Assembly (NCBI RefSeq): GCF_900100165.1
Contig: NZ_FNEO01000001.1
Location: 248,001-312,000 of the forward strand
Origin: Flavobacterium glycines
Lineage (GTDB): Bacteria > Bacteroidota > Bacteroidia > Flavobacteriales > Flavobacteriaceae
Direction: 5' to 3'
DNA length: 64,000 nt
Position numbers and translations under genes: made by a program. Positions within the stretch are counted from its first letter, which is position 1; the number at the start of each line of letters is the position of its first letter. The notes below the pieces were generated by a model. The model did not search any database. It worked only from the letters and a program-made list of their open reading frames with translations, and was not told where the DNA came from. This document shows positions 25,266-34,207 of the stretch, in pieces.

Positions 25266-25383
25266 ATCTGTATATTGTTATTTTATTAAAATCAAATTTT
25301 GAACTGCAAAAGTAAGTATTATTCAAAGCAAAACAATGACGTTCACAAAAAGTAACAAAAAGTTACAAATTTAACAAAACAGA

Positions 25384-25410
25384 AAAACCACCCCATTACG
25401 GAGTGGTTTA
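25384..25410 (-). terminator. Terminator after mscL
   Basis: AAACCAC at about 25386-25392 pairs with GTGGTTT at about 25403-25409, and the minus strand continues into a T5 run. Confidence 0.75.
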
Positions 25411-25433
25411 GTTGAACATATAGTGAAGCGGTA

Positions 25434-25850
25434 TTACTTTTTCAATAAATCTCTAATTTGAGTAAGCAATTCTTCCTGAGTTGGCCCAGCTGGCGGAGCA
25501 GGAACGGCTTCTTCTTTCTTTTTAGCTTTCTCGGCAGCTCTTAAAACGATAAAGATGAAAAAGGAAATAATAACAAAATTGATGATTGCCTGAACCAGAT
25601 TACCATAAGTAATTACGGCAGCTCCGGCTGTCTTTGCGGCAGCTAAATTTTCATAGCTGTTTCCGTCCAGAGTGATAAACTTTGTTGTAAAATCGATTCC
25701 ACCGGTAATTAAACCAACAATAGGCATAATAACATCATCAACAGCAGAACCAACAATTTTACCAAAAGCGCCTCCAATTACTACGGCAGTTGCTAAACTC
25801 AATACATCGCCTTTCATCAGAGAGGCTTTAAAATCACCAAAAAATCCCAT
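25434..25850 (-). CDS. mscL: Large-conductance mechanosensitive channel
   Basis: This 138-residue inner-membrane channel opens under osmotic downshock. The first membrane helix carries the family signature [24 protein letters not shown], followed by a periplasmic loop, a second helix ([16 protein letters not shown]) and a charged C-terminal helix ([13 protein letters not shown]). Length and motifs are typical. It stands between asd and murF-alr on the same strand, but with terminators and promoters of its own. Confidence 0.96.
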   Translation of the reverse strand: MGFFGDFKASLMKGDVLSLATAVVIGGAFGKIVGSAVDDVIMPIVGLITGGIDFTTKFITLDGNSYENLAAAKTAGAAVITYGNLVQAIINFVIISFFIFIVLRAAEKAKKKEEAVPAPPAGPTQEELLTQIRDLLKK

Positions 25851-25938
25851 ATCTATTAATTTTTAAGTTAGACTTCTTTAGAATTCCTAAATTAACATTT
25901 TTTTTAACAGGAATTACAATTCAAAGCTAAAAAAACCT

Positions 25939-28383
25939 TTAGCGGAAAAATATCCTTTTTACTCTTTGAGAAATACTGGTTAATATTTCATACGGAATGG
26001 TATTTAATTTCTCGGCAATAAAAGAAACATTTGGATTTTCACCAAAGATAATCACCTCATCGCCTTCGGCACAATCAATTTCGGTAACATCCACCATCAG
26101 CATATCCATACAAACACTGCCCAAAATAGTTGCTTTTTGCTCTTTTATATTTACAAAACCAACACCATTACCCCAGGCTCTCGAAACGCCATCGGCATAA
26201 CCAATAGGAATTGTAGCCACTTTTGTTTGTCTTTTGGCCATGAACCTGCGACCATAACCCACACTGTCTCCGGCTGGAATAGTTCTGATTTGAGAAATAA
26301 TGGATTTTAATGTACCCACATTTTCCAACTGTTTTTGCTCTTCGGCATCGTTAGAAACACCATACAAACCAATTCCCAGACGCACCATATCAAATTGCGT
26401 ATCCGGGAAATTACTGATTCCCGAAGTATTTAAAATGTGACGAATAGGTTTTATCTCTAATTCACTCATCATTTTAGTCGATAATCTATCAAACAAACTA
26501 ATTTGCGAAAGCGCAAAATCATAATGTTTGGAATCATCACTGGTAGCCATGTGCGACAAAATACTTTGGACTTTAACCGTTGAATTCCCTTTTAAAGTCG
26601 CAATCAATTCGTCGACCGTATTGTCTTCAAATCCTAAACGATGCATTCCTGTATCGAGTTTAATATGAATTGGGAAATGTTGCAGATTTTTTTGCTTTGC
26701 AATTTTCAGGAAAGCATGCAAGCCTTTTAAACTATAGATTTCAGGTTCTAAACGATGCTGAATAATGGCCGAAAAACTGGTGCTTTCGGGATTCAACACC
26801 ATAATAGGCAATTTGATTCCGCCATTTTTTAACGAAATTCCCTCATCGGCAAAAGCCACACCCAGATAATCCACTTTATGATGTTCGAGTAATTTGGCAA
26901 TTTCAAGTCCGCCATTTCCATAGCCAAAAGCCTTTACCATCACCATGATTTTCACTTTTGGCTTCAATTTCGATTTAAAGAAATTTAGATTATAACTAAT
27001 GGCATTTAAGTTAATCTCCAAAACGGTTTCATGGGTTTTCTCTTCGAGTAAAGTTACAATCTCTTCAAACTGGAACGAACGCGCTCCTTTTATCAGAATA
27101 CTTTCATTGGAAAAATCGAGTTTCTCAAAATTCGAGATGAACTCGGCAGTCGTTTTAAAAGTGATACAATTCGAAAATTTATCTTTAAACTCTGATATGG
27201 TCTCTCCAATTCCGATAACACGATTGATTTTATTGGAAACAATCAGCTGCGCCACCTTAGCATACAATTGTTCGTTAGGAAAACCACTCTGAAAAATATC
27301 CGAAAGAATTACTGTTTTCTTATGAAACTGATTCTGACTTTCCAAAACATCCAATGCAATTTTCAACGACTGAAAATCAGAACTGTAACTGTCATCAATA
27401 ATACTGCAATTATTGATTCCGTTTTTAACTTCTAGGCGCATTTCGACAGGAAAAAGCATTTCCATTCTCGATTGGATTGCGTCACTTTCGTAATCAAAAT
27501 ACAACAATACCATCAAACAGGAAATGGCATTTTCAATAGAAGCCTTATCAATAAAAGGAATTTTTAATTCATACGAATTGCCATTGTACGTATAAAACAA
27601 AGTTGTTTCATGACTAGCAATCTCTTTTTTAAACACAAAAACATCGGCATTCTCCTCTTTAAAACTCCAGGAAAAAGCTTTTGTTTTGGTACTGATATAT
27701 TTTTCGATCTGAGCACTTTTTTGATAAATCAAAACCGTTGCATCCTGAAACAACAGCATTTTTTGCTGGATTTTTTGTTCCAAATCAGCAAAACCCTCAT
27801 CATGAGAAGAACCAATATTAGTTAGAACACCAATGGTAGGTTTTATGATTTTCTCCAGTTTATCCATTTCGGAAACAGTAGAAATCCCCGCTTCAAAAAT
27901 CCCCAAATTGTGTTTTTCGTTAATGGCAATTACTGACAATGGAACACCCACCTGCGAATTATAGCTTTTTGGACTTCGGATAATATTATAATCAGGGCTT
28001 AAAAGAAAATTAAGCCATTCTTTAACGATGGTTTTTCCGTTACTTCCCGTTAAACCGATAATTGGAAATTCGAAAAGAGAACGGTAATAAGCGGCAAATT
28101 GCTGCAAAGCCACTAAAGTATTTTCGACAACTAAAAAATTAGCCTGATTTTCACATTCTTTCGGGATTTGGGTTACTACAAAATTTTGCACCCCAATCCC
28201 CATTAAATCCTGAATATAATTATGTGCATCATTGTTTGGACCAACTAATGCAAAAAAAAGCGTATGACTGTTATTTTGCAACGAACGGCTATCAATCGAT
28301 ATGTTGTCTATGGTTGTTTCGGGGTTAATTCCAAACCATTTAGCGTCCAGGATAGAAATGCAGTTTTTTATTAATATACTCAT
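25939..28383 (-). CDS. MurF-alanine racemase fusion protein
   Basis: One chain of 814 residues joins two cell-wall enzymes. Residues 1 to about 450 are MurF, which adds D-Ala-D-Ala to UDP-MurNAc-tripeptide (P-loop GLTGSNGKT, then SYNSQVGVPLSVI and a C-terminal ligase domain). Residues from about 452 are a PLP-dependent alanine racemase (VKAFGYGNG with the PLP Lys, then HRLGFED and GYADGVSRAW). The order MurF-Alr is usual in Bacteroidota and supplies D-Ala close to its use. The Ile after GSNGKT replaces the common Thr. A possible -7 box TATTTTTG lies at 28419-28426 (minus). Confidence 0.95.
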   Translation of the reverse strand: MSILIKNCISILDAKWFGINPETTIDNISIDSRSLQNNSHTLFFALVGPNNDAHNYIQDLMGIGVQNFVVTQIPKECENQANFLVVENTLVALQQFAAYYRSLFEFPIIGLTGSNGKTIVKEWLNFLLSPDYNIIRSPKSYNSQVGVPLSVIAINEKHNLGIFEAGISTVSEMDKLEKIIKPTIGVLTNIGSSHDEGFADLEQKIQQKMLLFQDATVLIYQKSAQIEKYISTKTKAFSWSFKEENADVFVFKKEIASHETTLFYTYNGNSYELKIPFIDKASIENAISCLMVLLYFDYESDAIQSRMEMLFPVEMRLEVKNGINNCSIIDDSYSSDFQSLKIALDVLESQNQFHKKTVILSDIFQSGFPNEQLYAKVAQLIVSNKINRVIGIGETISEFKDKFSNCITFKTTAEFISNFEKLDFSNESILIKGARSFQFEEIVTLLEEKTHETVLEINLNAISYNLNFFKSKLKPKVKIMVMVKAFGYGNGGLEIAKLLEHHKVDYLGVAFADEGISLKNGGIKLPIMVLNPESTSFSAIIQHRLEPEIYSLKGLHAFLKIAKQKNLQHFPIHIKLDTGMHRLGFEDNTVDELIATLKGNSTVKVQSILSHMATSDDSKHYDFALSQISLFDRLSTKMMSELEIKPIRHILNTSGISNFPDTQFDMVRLGIGLYGVSNDAEEQKQLENVGTLKSIISQIRTIPAGDSVGYGRRFMAKRQTKVATIPIGYADGVSRAWGNGVGFVNIKEQKATILGSVCMDMLMVDVTEIDCAEGDEVIIFGENPNVSFIAEKLNTIPYEILTSISQRVKRIFFR

Positions 28384-28522
28384 TGATTTAAAAACGAAAT
28401 TAAGACTAAATACTTCCTCAAAAATAAGACTTCTTTTTAAATTGAAACCATACAGTTTTAGTTAAAAAAAGGGGCTCAGCATAATTCTAATCACAATAGA
28501 CAATGTCTTTTTATAAGTTTCG

Positions 28523-28530
28523 TTATATTT
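28523..28530 (+). promoter_or_regulatory. Candidate -7 box
   Basis: TATATTTG matches TAnnTTTG exactly, 21 bp upstream of ATG at 28552. It supports that start over the GTG at 28531, which lies next to the box. Confidence 0.55.
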
Positions 28531-28551
28531 GTGAGTATAAGTTATTTTAAA

Positions 28552-29160
28552 ATGCCACAAAGAATCCTTCCGTTTTTCTCTTATCTTTTTCATCCGGTAT
28601 TTATCCCGATATACGCTACCCTTTTTTACCTTTTTTCAAATCATTCTTATTTTTTGAACAAAGAAAAGTATCTGGTTTTACTGGAAGTAACCGTAATCAC
28701 ATTTGTGATTCCTATTCTTTTTTTCTTCCTGCTTCGATTTACAGGAAAAATTTCATCGATAATGATTCCTGAATTATCCGAAAGAAAGTTCCCTTTAGTC
28801 GTGCAATGTTTTTTACTGATTCTTTTGGTAAAAAAAAGCATTACGCTGGAACTATATCCGGAACTGCATTTTTTTATCTTAGGTGCATTATCGAGTACTT
28901 TAATCGCTTTGATTTTACTATTTGTCAACAAAAAAGCAAGTTTACACATGATGGGATTAAGTGCGCTGACGTTTTTTGTATTTGGTTTGAGTTTACACCA
29001 TCACAGAGCCAATACGGCATTGGTTGTTTCCCTGGTACTCATGAATGGATTTGTAGCCTCTTCACGATTAATTATGGGAGCACACACACCTAAAGAACTG
29101 ATTTTCGGAGTACTTATTGGAAGCATTCCACAAATCCTTCTGCTTTTTCTATGGTTATAG
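28552..29160 (+). CDS. Multi-span membrane protein with a degenerate PAP2-like motif
   Basis: This is a 202-residue protein with about six hydrophobic segments and no signal peptide. Near the C-terminus, SSRLIMGAHTPKELIFG resembles the third PAP2 phosphatase motif (SR-x5-H-x3-D) with Glu for Asp. The first two PAP2 motifs are not clear. It may be a lipid phosphatase-like protein without full catalytic residues. Proteins of this kind are usual next to cell-envelope genes in flavobacteria. Its last bases overlap the end of the converging beta-barrel gene by 6 bp. Confidence 0.7.
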   Translation: MPQRILPFFSYLFHPVFIPIYATLFYLFSNHSYFLNKEKYLVLLEVTVITFVIPILFFFLLRFTGKISSIMIPELSERKFPLVVQCFLLILLVKKSITLELYPELHFFILGALSSTLIALILLFVNKKASLHMMGLSALTFFVFGLSLHHHRANTALVVSLVLMNGFVASSRLIMGAHTPKELIFGVLIGSIPQILLLFLWL

Positions 29161-29886
29161 AATATAGAAAATCACTCCTACATTTAAAGAGTTCATTTTT
29201 GTTTTTTCACCCTCTATTGTTAGTGATTTAAAAACAGGATTCAAACCATAATAGGCATACACATTCAAGGTATTGTAACCTGCCGAAAGATACAAGCCGT
29301 ATAGCAATTTATTAAAATCAGGATTATTAGTAATCACTGTTCGCCCTTCGCTATTCTCCAATACCGATTTACTATAAGCCAAATAACTAAATTTCATTCC
29401 GCCATAAATGCGCCAAAACTTATAACTCTCATAAGTGGAAGTGCGCCATCTAAATTCCAACGGAACATCAATTAATAATTGGGTGAATTTATTTTTATCA
29501 AAATTAGACTGAGGACCTAAAATGCTGTAAACAGGAGCTTGAGAAGTACCACTAATTCCCAGATTTTGATTGTAATTATTATAACTCACTCCTAATCCTG
29601 TCGCAAAAGCTTTAGTTCTGTTTTTATTAATTGGCATATCTCTTAAAAAGCCACCTCCTATTCCGATAGAAAATTTCTGCTGATTTAAACCCGCTGGTTT
29701 TTGCTGCAACGTATTATAGGTAAAGGCAAAATAAAACTGATCTTCGCGATACAAAGAATCAATTTTCACCTCATAAACTTCTTTTTTAGGCTTTATTTCT
29801 TCCTGTGCCAACGCACTAAAAAAAGGCAGCAATAGAAAAACGCTAAAAAATAATTTCGCTGTAAATTGATTTTGAAGTAGCTTCAT
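29155..29886 (-). CDS. Outer-membrane beta-barrel protein (PorT-like family)
   Basis: This 243-residue protein has a signal peptide (ending SALAQ) and a beta-rich body with alternating aromatic residues (FYFAFTYNT, KFSYLAY, LNVGVIFYIL) that ends in a typical barrel strand. It fits the outer-membrane beta-barrel/PorT family but lacks features tying it to true type IX PorT. I use the Met at MKLLQNQ, since the upstream 17 codons include a repeat arm (copy C). Function is unknown. Confidence 0.75.
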   Translation of the reverse strand: MKLLQNQFTAKLFFSVFLLLPFFSALAQEEIKPKKEVYEVKIDSLYREDQFYFAFTYNTLQQKPAGLNQQKFSIGIGGGFLRDMPINKNRTKAFATGLGVSYNNYNQNLGISGTSQAPVYSILGPQSNFDKNKFTQLLIDVPLEFRWRTSTYESYKFWRIYGGMKFSYLAYSKSVLENSEGRTVITNNPDFNKLLYGLYLSAGYNTLNVYAYYGLNPVFKSLTIEGEKTKMNSLNVGVIFYIL

Positions 29887-29932
29887 TGTTCGCTGTTTTT
29901 TCCTTAAAATTCCATGATTAACACTTATTTTC

Positions 29933-29978
29933 ACCATTAAGAAATTACGTTTTATTAAGCCATTAATTTCTCAATGGT
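29933..29978. repeat. Dispersed inverted repeat, copy C
   Basis: ACCATTAAGAAATTA (29933-29947) pairs with TTAATTTCTCAATGGT (29963-29978) with one internal mismatch. It lies between the beta-barrel gene and the small lipoprotein gene. Confidence 0.8.
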
Positions 29979-30020
29979 AAAATTAGCTTTTTTAAAACAC
30001 AACTCTGAAGTATTTAAAAC

Positions 30021-30048
30021 AAAAAAGGAGCCGAAAAATTGCTCCTTC
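30021..30048 (-). terminator. Terminator after the lipocalin-like lipoprotein gene
   Basis: AAGGAGC pairs with GCTCCTT around a nine-base loop, with an A run that becomes a T run on the minus strand. It is almost identical to the hairpin at 30580-30607. Confidence 0.75.
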
Positions 30049-30085
30049 CATATTCTTATTTTTGATTCTGTCTTTCCTTTCTCTA

Positions 30086-30451
30086 TTATTTCTTAACTAA
30101 AGTAATTTCCATATCCTTACTTTCTAATATCAATTGATCTTCTGTAATCTTGCTTTCAAAAGGATATGGAGTACCATTCTCGTCTTTTATAACCAGATTT
30201 TTTCCTTTTTTGGTCAAAGCATAACTACCATCACCTAATTCGCTTTCCAAAAAACCGCTTACACGTCCGTCTTTAGTAAAAGTTAAAGTTCCATTAGCTA
30301 AGATTTCATTTTTAGCAGAATCTGAAAGAGGCTTTTTCGCTTCTACCTCGGTAATTTTCCAAGAATTAATCAAATCATTTCGTTTTGTATTGCACGCTGC
30401 CAACAGAATGGCTAATACTATTCCACAGATAAATAAAACAGACTTTTTCAT
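30086..30451 (-). CDS. Lipocalin-like lipoprotein
   Basis: This 121-residue protein has a signal peptide and lipobox (LLAACN), then a small beta barrel of the lipocalin-like kind common in Bacteroidota, with an early SWKITEVEAK strand, GTLTFTKDGRVSG and a final MEITLVKK. Such proteins probably bind a small hydrophobic ligand, but the substrate is unknown. It is flanked by terminators and seems to be transcribed alone. Confidence 0.75.
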   Translation of the reverse strand: MKKSVLFICGIVLAILLAACNTKRNDLINSWKITEVEAKKPLSDSAKNEILANGTLTFTKDGRVSGFLESELGDGSYALTKKGKNLVIKDENGTPYPFESKITEDQLILESKDMEITLVKK

Positions 30452-30579
30452 AACTTAAAATATTGGGTTAGATTCGTACAAGTTACGAAAATATAATTTG
30501 AAAAAACTAAAAATCAATGGTTTATAAATCACACATAGTACGAACCGATAAATAATACAAACCTAAAATGCTAAAAACA

Positions 30580-30607
30580 AAAAAGGAGCAAAAAATTGCT
30601 CCTCTTT
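30580..30607 (-). terminator. Terminator after uxuA
   Basis: AAAAGGAGC pairs with GCTCCTCTTT around a loop of A and T, downstream of uxuA on the minus strand. Confidence 0.75.
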
Positions 30608-30614
30608 ATATCAT

Positions 30615-31799
30615 TTATCTTTGATTTCCTCTGATTCCTCTTTCAAGACCTCTTAATTCGGCTAAACCTCTTAATCGACCTATCGCAGAATAACCCGGAT
30701 TCATTTTCTTATCCAAATCATCAAGCATCTGGTGACCGTGATCAGGACGCATTGGCAATCTGTAATCCGGACGACCATTAGCGATTCTCTTATCCTGTTC
30801 TTCAACGATAGCTTTCATCACTCCGTACATATCCACATCGCCATCTAAATGGTCTGCTTCGTAGAAATTACCTTCCGCATCACGTTTAGTTGCTCTCAAG
30901 TGAATAAAATTAATACGGTGACCTAATCTTTGTACCATTCCAACCAAATCATTGTCTTCTCTTACTCCGTAGGAACCGGTACAAAAACACAAACCATTGC
31001 TTTTACTATCCACTACTTCAATCAATTGTTTGGCATCAGCCTCAGTACTTACAACTCTTGGTAAACCTAAAATTGCATAAGGCGGATCGTCAGGGTGAAT
31101 TGCCATTACAATTCCTGCTTTTTCTGCAGCCGGAATGATTTCTTTCAGGAATTCGTATAGATTATTTCTCAATTCGGCATCACCAATTTCAGCATAATCG
31201 TCTAATGCTGTTTGCAATTGCTCTACGGTGTAACCTTCTTCAGCACCCGGCAATCCGGCAATAATATTTTTAACCAATAATGTTTTTTGGTCTTCGTTCA
31301 TTGCTTCAAAAACCTTCGTTGCTTTAGCAATTTCTTCTGCTGTATAATCGTTTTCAGCTCCTTTTCTTTTTAGCAAAAACAATTCGAAAGCAGCAAATTC
31401 CATACGGTCAAAACGCAAAGCTTTAGAACCATCTTCAACTTCAAAAGACAAATCAGTTCTTGTCCAGTCTAAAACCGGCATGAAATTATAACAAACCGTA
31501 TCGATACCGCAAGCCCCAAGATTTGCAATACTTTGACAATAGTTCTCAATGTATTTTTTATAATCCCCTTTGCGGGTTTTGATGTTTTCGTGAACCGGGA
31601 TACTTTCAACAACTGACCAGGTCAATCCGGCATCTTCGATTTCTTTTTTTCTTTTTTGAATTTCTTCAACAGTCCATACTGTTCCGTTTGGAATGTGGTG
31701 TAAAGCAGTTACAATTCCAGTAGCTCCCGCCATTTTAATGTGAGACAAAGGCACAGTATCTTTTGGTCCGTACCATCTCCAAGTTTGTTCTATTCCCAT
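30615..31799 (-). CDS. uxuA: Mannonate dehydratase
   Basis: This enzyme removes water from D-mannonate to give 2-keto-3-deoxygluconate in glucuronate breakdown. The 394 residues have the family start ([26 protein letters not shown] region, divided by conserved aromatic residues) and metal-ligand segments [16 protein letters not shown] and RPDHGHQM near the end. The fructuronate reductase-like gene lies 25 bp upstream on the same strand, so D-fructuronate to D-mannonate to KDG can be covered by this operon. The KDG kinase and aldolase are not in the window. Confidence 0.95.
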   Translation of the reverse strand: MGIEQTWRWYGPKDTVPLSHIKMAGATGIVTALHHIPNGTVWTVEEIQKRKKEIEDAGLTWSVVESIPVHENIKTRKGDYKKYIENYCQSIANLGACGIDTVCYNFMPVLDWTRTDLSFEVEDGSKALRFDRMEFAAFELFLLKRKGAENDYTAEEIAKATKVFEAMNEDQKTLLVKNIIAGLPGAEEGYTVEQLQTALDDYAEIGDAELRNNLYEFLKEIIPAAEKAGIVMAIHPDDPPYAILGLPRVVSTEADAKQLIEVVDSKSNGLCFCTGSYGVREDNDLVGMVQRLGHRINFIHLRATKRDAEGNFYEADHLDGDVDMYGVMKAIVEEQDKRIANGRPDYRLPMRPDHGHQMLDDLDKKMNPGYSAIGRLRGLAELRGLERGIRGNQR

Positions 31800-31824
31800 T
31801 GTATTTTGATTATGTGTGTGTGTT

Positions 31825-32664
31825 TTAAACTCCAGCGTATGCTAAAAATCCTCCATCAACAGCAACAACAATTCCGGTTACAAAACGTGAAGCCGGATTG
31901 CAAAGCCAAAGCAAAGTACTGTCTAAATCGTTTGGTTCACCAAATCGTCCCATTGGTGTTTGTGAAAGAATCTTATTTCCTCTTTCGGTAAGACTTCCGT
32001 CTTCATTTGTCAATAAAGCTCTGTTTTGTTCTGTTAGGAAAAAGCCTGGTGAAATAGCATTCACACGAATACCTTCTTTAGCAAAATAAACCGACAACCA
32101 TTCCGTTAAATTGCTGATAGCCGCTTTAGCAGCACTATACGCAGGAACTTTTGTCAACGGATGAAAAGCACTTACAGAAGAAACATTCAGGATACTGCAT
32201 CCTTCTCTTCCGATCATATCGGCAGCAAAAACCTGAGTTGGTAACAAAGTCCCAATAAAATTAAGATCAAATACAAAACGTAAACCTTCAGTATCTAAAC
32301 CAAAAAAAGTTTGCAAACCTTCTGTTTTATTTTGGCTATCAAAAAAGACATCTGCAGTAGTTCCTTTAGGATGATTTCCTCCGGCACCATTAATTAGAAT
32401 ATCTACTAAACCAAGTTGGTCATTGATTTCCTGATGCGCTTTTCTTAAACTCGCTTCATCACAAACATCAGCAGAAACGCCTATTGCTTTCCCACCTGCA
32501 TTATTAACTTCTTCAGCTAATTTTTGAGCCTTTGCCAAATCTCTTCCTAATATGGCAACCTTAGCACCTTGTTTTGCCAGTGCATTTGTAAATCCGGCAC
32601 CTAATACTCCAGCACCTCCAGTTATTACGACTACTTTGTCTTTTAGTCCAGTAATTATATCCAT
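31825..32664 (-). CDS. SDR oxidoreductase, probable D-fructuronate reductase/D-mannonate oxidoreductase
   Basis: This 279-residue short-chain dehydrogenase has the NAD-binding [11 protein letters not shown] (residues about 15-25), NGAGGNHP and the catalytic YSAAK after SSVSAF. SDR enzymes next to uxuA that resemble B. subtilis YjmF are thought to reduce D-fructuronate to D-mannonate, in place of the E. coli UxuB of a different fold. The 25-bp gap to uxuA and the shared strand make this likely. Substrate assignment is inference from context. Confidence 0.85.
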   Translation of the reverse strand: MDIITGLKDKVVVITGGAGVLGAGFTNALAKQGAKVAILGRDLAKAQKLAEEVNNAGGKAIGVSADVCDEASLRKAHQEINDQLGLVDILINGAGGNHPKGTTADVFFDSQNKTEGLQTFFGLDTEGLRFVFDLNFIGTLLPTQVFAADMIGREGCSILNVSSVSAFHPLTKVPAYSAAKAAISNLTEWLSVYFAKEGIRVNAISPGFFLTEQNRALLTNEDGSLTERGNKILSQTPMGRFGEPNDLDSTLLWLCNPASRFVTGIVVAVDGGFLAYAGV

Positions 32665-32706
32665 TCTGCTTTTTTTGTAAGTTTTAGCGAAACTACAAAA
32701 AAAGAT

Positions 32707-33888
32707 TTATTTATTGCCTTTAATCGTTATCTTAAGGGGATTAGCTAACATTTTAGACTGTTTTTGTAATAAAGTATCCCAATCTGTTGCATTAGCAATC
32801 TGACCGCTTTTTTGCCATGCAAAACCGGCATAATAAATCAGCTTATTTTCTTTTGGTTTTGTAATTACCAATAAATCACTACGATCTTTTATTTTAGAAA
32901 CATTCGAAAAAGCATCTGTTACTAACTTCGGATTCAAGACAATTCCCTCGCCTAAGAAAACACCGTCAATGGTTTCCCCATGACGGAACCAGCCTTCTTT
33001 TTTATTGATTTTTACTTCACCTTTATTTTCGTGCAAAGAAATTCCTGTGGCGTAATTTGGGATTTGTTTTTTAGCATCAATTGTAATTTCAAACTTAGAG
33101 AAATTTGAACCCAAATCTAACGAAATCCTTTTGGTTTCCTTCACTTCATACGAACTCCAGGGCGCATAAGTCAGTTCAAAAATAGTACGCAAAGGACCTG
33201 TTGCAATTGTTTTGTAACTCACAAAATTCTTTGAAACTGCCAATTCATTATTTTCCCAAATCCCGCTCCCTCCTGTTCCACGACTTGGTCCCACCTGATA
33301 CGGATCATAACCTTCACCATGATCAATATGGTAATAACCCGGTTTTTTCACATTCTCGGCATACCATTTATTGATGATGGATTTATCGGTTCTTTTCAAC
33401 CAAAGATCGATTCCGCTGGTCAATGTTCCGTCCGGACGTTTTTCTTCAACTCTTTTTTGAGCATCGGGACCATAGGTCCTAAAAGCGACCTTATCATTTT
33501 CCCAGGCGTAATCATCGGTGCGTTCCGGCACAAAACGGGAATAAGTCGTGCTTTTACTTTCGGGCAAAGTTATCGTTCCATCAAAAACCACATCGTAATT
33601 GGCTTTGGCTTTCGCCAAAACTTCCGCCTGAAACAACAATTCATCCCCAATTCCATCCTGATTATAATCAATCCATTGCAAAACAACAAATTCAGATGTT
33701 CCTGCTTTTTTGATTCGAAGATCTTGCTGTTTATTGCCTTTTACCAAATCCAAAAGTGGTTTTCCTGAAACAGAAACTATTTCTGTACGTGAGAAATTGA
33801 GATTGTTTTTTACCGAAATCTTAGCCGATTTATTTTGGGCATTCGCCAATATTGAAAACGAAAAAAACACCAACAAACACCTAAACAT
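32707..33888 (-). CDS. DUF4861 secreted protein
   Basis: This protein of about 393 residues has a signal peptide (ending ANAQ); I start it at MFRCLL, six codons inside the longest frame. It resembles DUF4861 by its EYRYVP-like motif series here seen as VLQWIDYNQDGIGDELLFQ, RTYGPDAQKR, WYAENVKKPGYYHIDHGEGYDPYQ (in parts) and the KPKENKLIYYAGFAW end. Such proteins are found in uronate and pectin loci, and some are suspected enzymes acting on glycans. No catalytic residues are established. It lies 43 bp upstream of the SDR gene and is co-oriented with it. Confidence 0.72.
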   Translation of the reverse strand: MFRCLLVFFSFSILANAQNKSAKISVKNNLNFSRTEIVSVSGKPLLDLVKGNKQQDLRIKKAGTSEFVVLQWIDYNQDGIGDELLFQAEVLAKAKANYDVVFDGTITLPESKSTTYSRFVPERTDDYAWENDKVAFRTYGPDAQKRVEEKRPDGTLTSGIDLWLKRTDKSIINKWYAENVKKPGYYHIDHGEGYDPYQVGPSRGTGGSGIWENNELAVSKNFVSYKTIATGPLRTIFELTYAPWSSYEVKETKRISLDLGSNFSKFEITIDAKKQIPNYATGISLHENKGEVKINKKEGWFRHGETIDGVFLGEGIVLNPKLVTDAFSNVSKIKDRSDLLVITKPKENKLIYYAGFAWQKSGQIANATDWDTLLQKQSKMLANPLKITIKGNK

Positions 33889-34207
33889 CAAATTGTAGTT
33901 TATCATTATTTATAAAATTAATTTGCAAACTGAACCGGATTATAAAAACATGCTGCTCCGATAGAGCTTAGACCTAACAACTATTAATCTCTCTATAAAC
34001 ATTTTGCTCCTACGGAGCTAAAAAAACAAACCAAATAAGCCACAGAGTGGCAAAATATGTATAGAAAAAATAGAGCCATTATTATGAGCTCCATAGGGGC
34101 GAAATATTAAAAACGTAAAATTTACCTTTTAAACGTTTTAATTTTACCATTAAAATTAAGAGCCATTGAGTCTCAATTCTCTTAATTTCTTAATGGTAAA
34201 AAAAGAT
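33889..34207. repeat. Intergenic region packed with repeats, including copy D
   Basis: This 319-bp gap has no supported gene. At about 33950-34115 are three GC-rich units of the type TTTTGCTCCTACGGAGC, GCTGCTCCGATAGAGC and AGCTCCATAGGGGCG, which recall dispersed Bacteroidota repeats. At 34146-34197 is inverted repeat copy D. ACCATTAAAATTAAGAG pairs with CTCTTAATTTCTTAATGGT, with two bases missing on the left arm and an ATTGAG/CTCAAT stem inside. Confidence 0.65.

Noticed and set aside
29155..29886. The beta-barrel protein as the type IX secretion component PorT
   Set aside because: I see no PorT-specific sequence and none of its usual neighbours. Only the general barrel pattern fits.
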